From Paracoccus haematequi (lineage in GTDB: Bacteria; Pseudomonadota; Alphaproteobacteria; Rhodobacterales; Rhodobacteraceae), in the NCBI GenBank assembly GCA_945881965.1, contig CAMCVS010000001.1, forward strand, positions 353,402 to 417,401: 64,000 nucleotides of DNA. Reading direction: 5' to 3'. Shown one piece after another: positions 59,066 through 64,000 of the stretch. The notes beneath the pieces were generated by a model. It saw nothing but the letters and a program-made list of their open reading frames with translations, was not told where the DNA came from and did not search any database. The position numbers were made by a program, and so were the translations under genes. Every line of letters begins with the position of its first letter. Position 1 is the stretch's first letter.

Positions 59066-59581
59066 ATGTCGTTCCCCATGTTCCGCGCGGCGCTGCTGGC
59101 CGCAATCGCCCTCGCCACCCCCGCCCTTGCGGCGGATATCGAAATCCATGACCCCTATGCGCGGACATCATCTGCGATGGCCACATCCGGCGCGGCCTTC
59201 ATGGTGATCCACAACCACGGCACCACGCCCGATCGCCTGATCGGGGCGGCCTCGCCGGTCGCCGAAAAGGTGGAACTGCACACCCACAAGGAAAACGCCC
59301 AGGGCGTGATGCAGATGATCCATGTCGCAGAAGGCTTTGACCTGCCCGCCGGTGGCGAAATCCTGATGCAGCGCGGCGGGCATCATGTGATGTTTCTGGG
59401 CCTGACCGCGCCCTTGAACCAGGGCGATACCGTGCCGGTCACGCTGACGTTCGAAAAGGCGGGCGACGTCGTCGTCGCGGTTCCTGTCGATCTGGACCGC
59501 AAGCCGGATCACGGCACGATGAACCACGGCACCATGGACCACGGCAAGATGGACCACGGCAAGGCCAAGACCGGCGGCTGA
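59066..59581 (+). CDS. Periplasmic copper chaperone PCu(A)C
   Basis: 171-residue exported protein that delivers Cu(I) to the cytochrome c oxidase CuA or CuB site. A signal peptide is cleaved after PALA (about residue 22). The copper site uses the conserved His/Met set in EKVELHTHKENAQGVMQM and GGHHVMFLGL. The C-terminal tail (about 148-166) repeats HGTM/HGKM, an additional Cu-binding extension. Ribosome site GAAAAGGA. Confidence 0.93.
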   Translation: MSFPMFRAALLAAIALATPALAADIEIHDPYARTSSAMATSGAAFMVIHNHGTTPDRLIGAASPVAEKVELHTHKENAQGVMQMIHVAEGFDLPAGGEILMQRGGHHVMFLGLTAPLNQGDTVPVTLTFEKAGDVVVAVPVDLDRKPDHGTMNHGTMDHGKMDHGKAKTGG

Positions 59582-59612
59582 TCCCGGCGCCCGGAAGGCC
59601 GCAGGCCTGACA

Positions 59613-59656
59613 GCCCGCGCCGACGGCCCCCTGCGGGGCCCGAGGTGCGGGCTTTT
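59613..59656 (+). terminator. Terminator after the PCu(A)C gene
   Basis: GCCCGC (59613-59618) pairs with GCGGGC (59647-59652) around an inner GGCCCC/GGGGCC hairpin, followed by TTTT. Confidence 0.75.
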
Positions 59657-59761
59657 CCGTTTTGGGGTTGCTTTTACCGCCCTGTTCCTTTACCCGCCTC
59701 GCTTCATGCGGTCATACAGCCTTGGAGGATGTCCGCACCACGCAACAAAAGGATTTGTGAT

Positions 59762-60361
59762 ATGGCTGGAGAAATTCCTGACCTGCACGCCGAAGTCCGG
59801 ACGGGAACAGGCAAGGGCGCCGCTCGTCAGGCTCGTCGGAACGGTATGGTGCCGGGGGTGGTTTACGGGGGCGGCAAAGACCCGCTGTCGATCAACATGC
59901 CCTACAATGCACTGCTGAAGAAACTGAAACAGGGCCGGTTCCTGTCGACGCTGTTCAACCTGAAGATCGAGGGCGAAGACGACGTCCGCGTGATCTGTCG
60001 TGGTGTGCAGCGTGACGTGGTCAAGGATCTGCCCACACATGTTGACCTGATGCGCCTGCGCCGCACCAGCCGCGTGGCGCTGTTCATCCATGTCACCTTC
60101 ATCAACCACGAGGCCTCGCCGGGTCTGAAGCGTGGCGGCGTGCTGACCGTGGTGCGTCCCGAGGTCGAACTTGAGGTGCTGGCCGGTGACATCCCGGATC
60201 ACATCACCGTCGATCTGACCGGCAAGGCCATCGGCGACGTGATCCACATCAGCGATGTGGTGTTGCCCGAAGGCGCCAAGCCCACCATCGACCGCGATTT
60301 CGTGATCGCCAACATCGCGGCACCGTCGGGGCTGCGCGCAGAAGACAACGCCGAAGCCTGA
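59762..60361 (+). CDS. rplY: 50S ribosomal protein L25/general stress protein Ctc
   Basis: 199-residue CTC-type L25, 5S rRNA-binding. N-terminal L25 domain with [20 protein letters not shown] (about 7-26), then the C-terminal beta domain with [20 protein letters not shown]. Start at 59762 follows AAAGGA; a longer upstream frame is rejected. The rplY-pth pairing is conserved widely. Confidence 0.96.
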   Translation: MAGEIPDLHAEVRTGTGKGAARQARRNGMVPGVVYGGGKDPLSINMPYNALLKKLKQGRFLSTLFNLKIEGEDDVRVICRGVQRDVVKDLPTHVDLMRLRRTSRVALFIHVTFINHEASPGLKRGGVLTVVRPEVELEVLAGDIPDHITVDLTGKAIGDVIHISDVVLPEGAKPTIDRDFVIANIAAPSGLRAEDNAEA

Positions 60362-60383
60362 TCGGCGGTTTCACACGGATGCG

Positions 60384-60414
60384 AAGGCGTGGCAGACCCC
60401 TGCCGCGCCTTTTC
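60384..60414 (+). terminator. Terminator between rplY and pth
   Basis: AAGGCGTGGCAG, loop ACCC, CTGCCGCGCCTT (12 bp, one G-U pair), then TTT. It implies pth has its own promoter in the following 48 bases or depends on read-through. Confidence 0.88.
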
Positions 60415-60462
60415 CTTTGGCCGCACCACGGTTAGTCTGGCGTGGCGACAGGAGGGTGACAG

Positions 60463-61188
60463 ATGCAGCTTTGGGTCGGCCTGGGCAATCCGGGCGCAAA
60501 ATACGCAGGCAATCGGCACAATATCGGCTTCATGGCGCTGGACCGGATCGCCGCCGAACATGGGTTTCCCCCGTTCAAGGCGCGGTTTCAGGGGGCGCTG
60601 AGCGAAGGCCGCATCGGCGCGGCCCGCGTGATCCTGCTAAAGCCCGAAACCTTCATGAACCTGTCCGGCCAATCGGTGGGCGAGGCGATGCGGTTCTACA
60701 AGCTGGACCCGGACGTGGTCACCGTCTGGCATGACGAGCTGGACCTTGCACCCTTTCGTGTGCGGTTGAAACAGGGCGGCGGGCATGCCGGGCACAATGG
60801 CTTGCGGTCGATCCACGCCCATATCGGCGAGGGCTATCCCCGCGTGCGTCTGGGCATCGGCCATCCCGGTCACAAGGACCGCGTGGCGGGCTATGTCCTG
60901 TCAGATTTCGCCAAGGCCGAAGGTGACGGGATGGACGATCTTCTGCGCGGGATCGCGGATGGCGCGCCGCTGCTGGCCGCAGGTGACGGGCCGGGGTTCC
61001 TGAACGCCATCGCGCTGCGCACCGCAACGCCGCGCAACAGCGGAACGGCGCGGGCAGAGGCCGCGGAAACGCCTGTTACAAAGCCCGTCCCAAAGCCCGT
61101 GACACCGCCTGTCAGAGCGTCTGATGCCCCACCCGCGTCGCCCTCACCCGCAACACCCTTGGCGCGCCTCTTGGACCGGTTCAAGTGA
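60463..61188 (+). CDS. pth: Peptidyl-tRNA hydrolase
   Basis: 241-residue Pth recycling peptidyl-tRNA. Active-site GLGNPGAKYAGNRHNIGF (His about 20), KPETFMNLSGQSV, DELDLAPFRVRLKQGGGHAG and HNGLRSI are intact within residues 1-190. The final 50 residues form a Pro/Ala-rich, probably disordered tail (KPVPKPVTPPV...), longer than E. coli Pth (194). Ribosome site GGAGG. It overlaps the next gene by GTGA. Confidence 0.96.
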   Translation: MQLWVGLGNPGAKYAGNRHNIGFMALDRIAAEHGFPPFKARFQGALSEGRIGAARVILLKPETFMNLSGQSVGEAMRFYKLDPDVVTVWHDELDLAPFRVRLKQGGGHAGHNGLRSIHAHIGEGYPRVRLGIGHPGHKDRVAGYVLSDFAKAEGDGMDDLLRGIADGAPLLAAGDGPGFLNAIALRTATPRNSGTARAEAAETPVTKPVPKPVTPPVRASDAPPASPSPATPLARLLDRFK

Positions 61189-62228
61189 CGGCCCTGACCG
61201 ACGCCTTTCGCCACCAATCCCGCGCCTGCGCGAACCTTGGATCGCCCTTCATGGCGCGGCTGATGGCGCTCTGTGCTGATCACTGGCCGCTCGACGCGCA
61301 CATCGCCGCGCGCTTTGCCGCCTGGCCCGGTGACGTGGGCCCGTCCGGTGCATCGCTGCCGCTGCGGCTGGCAGGCGCGCTGCATGCGCTGGTACTGACC
61401 GGGACCGCGCCCAGACTAGCCGCCGTCTATCCGCCGCATGACGCGACCGATGCCGCCCTGTTGGCCGCCGTGCGCGCAGCGCTGACGGATCACGCGGCGT
61501 TCATAGACACTTGGGTCGCCAGCCCGCCCCAGACCAACGAGGTGCGCCGTGCGGGCGCAGTGCTGGCCGTAGCCGCGCTGCTTGCAGCGCGGTTCCCCGG
61601 TTTGCCGCTGCGCCTGTCCGAACTGGGGGCCAGCGCGGGATTGAACCTGATGTGCGACCGCTTTGCGCTGGACCTGCCGGGTTTGACGCTGGGCGATCCG
61701 CAAGCCCACTTGCGCCTCTCGCCCGACTGGCGCGGCCCGCTGCCCGCCCATGCCCCGATCACGGTCACCGACCGGCGCGGCGTTGACCTGAACCCGCTGG
61801 ACCCCACCAATCCCGATCACGCGTTGCGGCTGTTGGCCTATCTCTGGCCCGACCAGCCAGACCGCATCGCGCGCACCCGCATGGCCATCGCGCAGGCCCG
61901 CGCCCCGGTGGACCAAGGCGACGCCGCGCCCTGGCTGGCCGCGCGGCTGGCCGAACCGGCACCTGGTACGATCCACCTCGTGTATCACACCATCGCCTGG
62001 CAGTATTTCCCCGCCACCACTCAAGCCGAAGCCACCGCCGCACTGGTCGCCGCAGGGGCCCGCGCCACGCCCGATACGCCGCTCGCGTGGTTCGGGATGG
62101 AGGCGGACGGGCACAGCCCCGGCGCGGCGCTGACGCTGCGGCTGTGGCCCGGTGATCTGACCATGTCGCTCGGCCGCGCCGATTTCCACGGCCGCTGGGT
62201 GGACTGGCAGGCCCTCGCGCCTATGTGA
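61185..62228 (+). CDS. DUF2332 family protein
   Basis: 347-residue protein of unknown function, starting TALTDAFRHQSRACANLGSP. The block LPLRLSELGASAGLNLMCDR (about 143-162) resembles a methyltransferase-like SAM loop, and HLVYHTIAWQYFP is another family block. The start is GTG at 61185, coupled to the pth stop (GTGA). Nothing in context fixes a role. Confidence 0.85.
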   Translation: MTALTDAFRHQSRACANLGSPFMARLMALCADHWPLDAHIAARFAAWPGDVGPSGASLPLRLAGALHALVLTGTAPRLAAVYPPHDATDAALLAAVRAALTDHAAFIDTWVASPPQTNEVRRAGAVLAVAALLAARFPGLPLRLSELGASAGLNLMCDRFALDLPGLTLGDPQAHLRLSPDWRGPLPAHAPITVTDRRGVDLNPLDPTNPDHALRLLAYLWPDQPDRIARTRMAIAQARAPVDQGDAAPWLAARLAEPAPGTIHLVYHTIAWQYFPATTQAEATAALVAAGARATPDTPLAWFGMEADGHSPGAALTLRLWPGDLTMSLGRADFHGRWVDWQALAPM

Positions 62229-62247
62229 CCCGTGAATGGAGGCCGTC

Positions 62248-62628
62248 ATGCCCAACGCAACCACCCCCTACCCCAACCGCAACGTCCTTGGCGGCCCGTT
62301 GGAGGGCTGTTCCACCGCGCCGATGACCGGCTTTTTCCGCGATGGCCAGTGCAGCACCTGCGCCGCCGATACCGGCAGCCACACCGTCTGCGCCGTGATG
62401 ACCGCCGAATTTCTGGCGTTCTCGAAATACGTCGGCAACGACCTATCCACGCCGCACCCGGAATACCGCTTTCCGGGCCTGAAACCCGGCGACCGCTGGT
62501 GCCTCTGCGCCGCAAGGTTCCTGCAAGCCCACGCCGAAGGCTGCGCCCCGCAAGTGCATCTGGCAGGCACACATGAACGCGCGCTCGATGTGGTGCCGCT
62601 GGATGTGCTGCGGGAGTATGCGGTCTGA
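62248..62628 (+). CDS. DUF2237 family protein
   Basis: 126-residue conserved protein of unknown function, with NVLGGPLEGCSTAPMTGFFR, DTGSHTVCAVMTAEFLAFS and LKPGDRWCLCAARF. Cys residues at several conserved positions suggest metal binding or catalysis. The ATG at 62248 has GGAGG 6 bases upstream and is preferred to 62236. A terminator follows. Confidence 0.88.
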   Translation: MPNATTPYPNRNVLGGPLEGCSTAPMTGFFRDGQCSTCAADTGSHTVCAVMTAEFLAFSKYVGNDLSTPHPEYRFPGLKPGDRWCLCAARFLQAHAEGCAPQVHLAGTHERALDVVPLDVLREYAV

Positions 62629-62639
62629 TCGAAAAACCG

Positions 62640-62666
62640 AAGGCCGGGATGATACCCCGGCCTTTG
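62640..62666. terminator. Bidirectional terminator between DUF2237 gene and trpB
   Basis: AAGGCCGGG, 7-base loop, CCCGGCCTT, then TG; an A-run (AAAAA) precedes it for the opposite strand. It lies between convergent genes. Confidence 0.85.
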
Positions 62667-62690
62667 TTGTGATTGGCTGTCAGACCGTCC

Positions 62691-63923
62691 TCACACCTTC
62701 ATGTCAAAGCCCAGATGCTTGGCGACGGTAACGATGTCTTTGTCGCCACGTCCGCACATGTTCATCACGATGATATGCTCGCGCGGCAGCGTCGGCGCGA
62801 TTTTCATCACATGGGCCAATGCGTGGGCAGGCTCCAGCGCGGGAATGATGCCTTCCAGCTTGCACGATAGCTGGAACGCCTCCAGCGCTTCCTTGTCGGT
62901 GATGCTGACATATTGCGCGCGGCCGATGTCGTGAAGCCAGGCGTGTTCGGGCCCAATGCCGGGGTAATCGAGGCCCGCCGAGATCGAATAGCCTTCGAGG
63001 ATCTGGCCGTCGTCATCCTGCAACAGGTAGGTGCGGTTGCCGTGCAGCACGCCGGGACGCCCACCGGTCAAGCTGGCGCAATGTTCCATCCGGTCATCGA
63101 CGCCACGGCCCCCGGCCTCGACCCCGATGATGTTCACGGTCGGGTCATCCAGGAACGGATAGAACAGCCCCATCGCGTTCGACCCGCCGCCGATTGCCGC
63201 GATCAGCGTGTCGGGCAGGCGGCCCGCGCCTTCTTGTTCGGCCAATTGCCAGCGCACCTCTTTTCCGATGATCGACTGGAAATCGCGCACCATCGCCGGA
63301 TAGGGGTGCGGACCCGCGACCGTGCCGATGCAATAGAACGTGTCGCGCACATTGGTGACCCAGTCGCGCAGCGCGTCGTTCATCGCATCCTTCAACGTGC
63401 CGCGCCCCGATGTCACGGGCACCACGGTGGCCCCCAGCAGCTTCATGCGGAACACGTTGGGCGCCTGACGTTCGACATCATGCGCGCCCATGTAGACCAC
63501 GCATTGCAGACCGAACTTGGCGCAGACGGTGGCGGTGGCCACGCCATGCTGGCCCGCGCCGGTTTCCGCGATGATCCGGGTCTTGCCCATGCGGCGCGCC
63601 AGAATGATCTGGCCCAGCACGTTGTTGATTTTGTGCGCGCCGGTGTGGTTCAGCTCGTCGCGCTTCAGATAAATCTTGGCACCGCCCAAGGCTTCCGTCA
63701 GCCGTTCGGCGTAATACAGAGGCGAGGGGCGGCCGACGTAATGCTGCCACAGCCAATCCATTTCCGCCCAGAAGGTCGGATCGGTCTTGGCGTGTTCATA
63801 GCGCTCTTCCAGTTCCAGGATCAGCGGCATCAGCGTTTCCGACACGAACCGCCCGCCGAATTGGCCGAACCGGCCCTTGTCGTCAGGTCCGGTCATGAAG
63901 CTGTTGATTCCGTCCTCGGCCAT
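62691..63923 (-). CDS. trpB: Tryptophan synthase beta chain
   Basis: 410-residue PLP enzyme condensing indole with serine. The PLP Lys is in [20 protein letters not shown] (about 86-105), [19 protein letters not shown], the phosphate loop GGGSNAMG and the C-terminal NMCGRGDKD are all present. The ATG at 63923 follows GGGGAG. In relatives trpF precedes it; the remaining 77 bases to the window edge hold no recognisable coding end. Confidence 0.97.
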   Translation of the reverse strand: MAEDGINSFMTGPDDKGRFGQFGGRFVSETLMPLILELEERYEHAKTDPTFWAEMDWLWQHYVGRPSPLYYAERLTEALGGAKIYLKRDELNHTGAHKINNVLGQIILARRMGKTRIIAETGAGQHGVATATVCAKFGLQCVVYMGAHDVERQAPNVFRMKLLGATVVPVTSGRGTLKDAMNDALRDWVTNVRDTFYCIGTVAGPHPYPAMVRDFQSIIGKEVRWQLAEQEGAGRLPDTLIAAIGGGSNAMGLFYPFLDDPTVNIIGVEAGGRGVDDRMEHCASLTGGRPGVLHGNRTYLLQDDDGQILEGYSISAGLDYPGIGPEHAWLHDIGRAQYVSITDKEALEAFQLSCKLEGIIPALEPAHALAHVMKIAPTLPREHIIVMNMCGRGDKDIVTVAKHLGFDMKV

Positions 63924-64000
63924 GCGCCTGTCTCCCCTGTTTACAGACCATGGGTGTAGCGCCCCGGCGGGGGCGGGGAAAGAGGGCGTTCTGACGCTTT

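Noticed and set aside
63924-64000. Possible end of trpF upstream of trpB
   Set aside because: The translated frames over these 77 bases do not resemble a TrpF C terminus, so it is treated as intergenic.
1-64000. Mobile elements, prophage, CRISPR or toxin-antitoxin modules
   Set aside because: No transposase, integrase, phage gene, spaced repeat array or toxin-antitoxin pair was recognised. The only repeats are short palindromic units.

Overview
The window is a high-GC chromosomal segment from an alphaproteobacterium, most likely a member of the Rhodobacteraceae. Four things point there. The gene order ffh / chorismate mutase / rpsP / rimM / trmD / rplS / rpmE is characteristic. The plant-type glutamate-cysteine ligase sits beside rsmE. 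The division regulator MipZ is present. NAD-dependent formate dehydrogenase is encoded as fdsG-B-A-fdhD-fdsD, and TRAP and tripartite tricarboxylate transporters are abundant. Genes are packed tightly with many 4-base ATGA stop/start overlaps. No gene-free stretch exceeds 300 bases; the longest is 12255-12543 (289 bases). I see no integrase, transposase, prophage, CRISPR array or rRNA.

Layout. 1-6307: rsmE (cut by the window edge), an acetyltransferase, a membrane protein, gshA, a lipoprotein, a FAD oxidoreductase, and a convergent THUMP-type RNA methyltransferase. 6371-12254 (minus): the formate dehydrogenase operon. 12544-19949 (plus): the translation and secretion block, ffh through rpmE, interrupted by four tandem GNAT acetyltransferases and a sulfotransferase-like gene. 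20101-21777: mipZ and a convergent DMT exporter. 21810-28062: a MarR regulator divergent from a homogentisate operon (hmgA, fahA, a metallo-beta-lactamase-fold protein, a small membrane protein, a flavin monooxygenase and a DUF2783 protein). 28115-30944: PLP decarboxylase, HpaI-type aldolase, GntR regulator. 30941-34683: a divergent amine cluster with a class I glutamine amidotransferase on one side and P450, glutamine synthetase-like ligase and [2Fe-2S] ferredoxin on the other. 34771-35205: an HpaR-like MarR regulator.

35284-43247 (minus) is one operon, read tctC-tctB-tctA-aldehyde dehydrogenase-class III PLP enzyme-APH-type kinase-UPF0261. It is divergent from an IclR regulator followed by a second class III aminotransferase, a serine hydrolase and acetoacetyl-CoA synthetase. 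49007-53895: a TakP-like TRAP transporter whose large permease carries a long helical C-terminal extension. 53967-57733: a FAD-linked hydroxyacid dehydrogenase, glutathione peroxidase, an acetoin-utilisation/HDAC-fold deacetylase and two small proteins. 57897-63923: tRNA-Met, rpmB, copper-handling genes, rplY, pth, DUF2332, DUF2237 and trpB.

The middle third is a catabolic archipelago for aromatic compounds, amines and organic acids. The two most notable gene sets are (a) the P450 / glutamine synthetase-like / ferredoxin / amidotransferase set, which looks like a gamma-glutamylation or secondary-amine oxidation system, and (b) the importer / kinase / phospho-lyase-like / aldehyde dehydrogenase operon, which looks like a catabolic route for a hydroxylated amine. 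Both are inferences from gene families and gene order. All functional calls were read by eye from translated sequence, without database searches.
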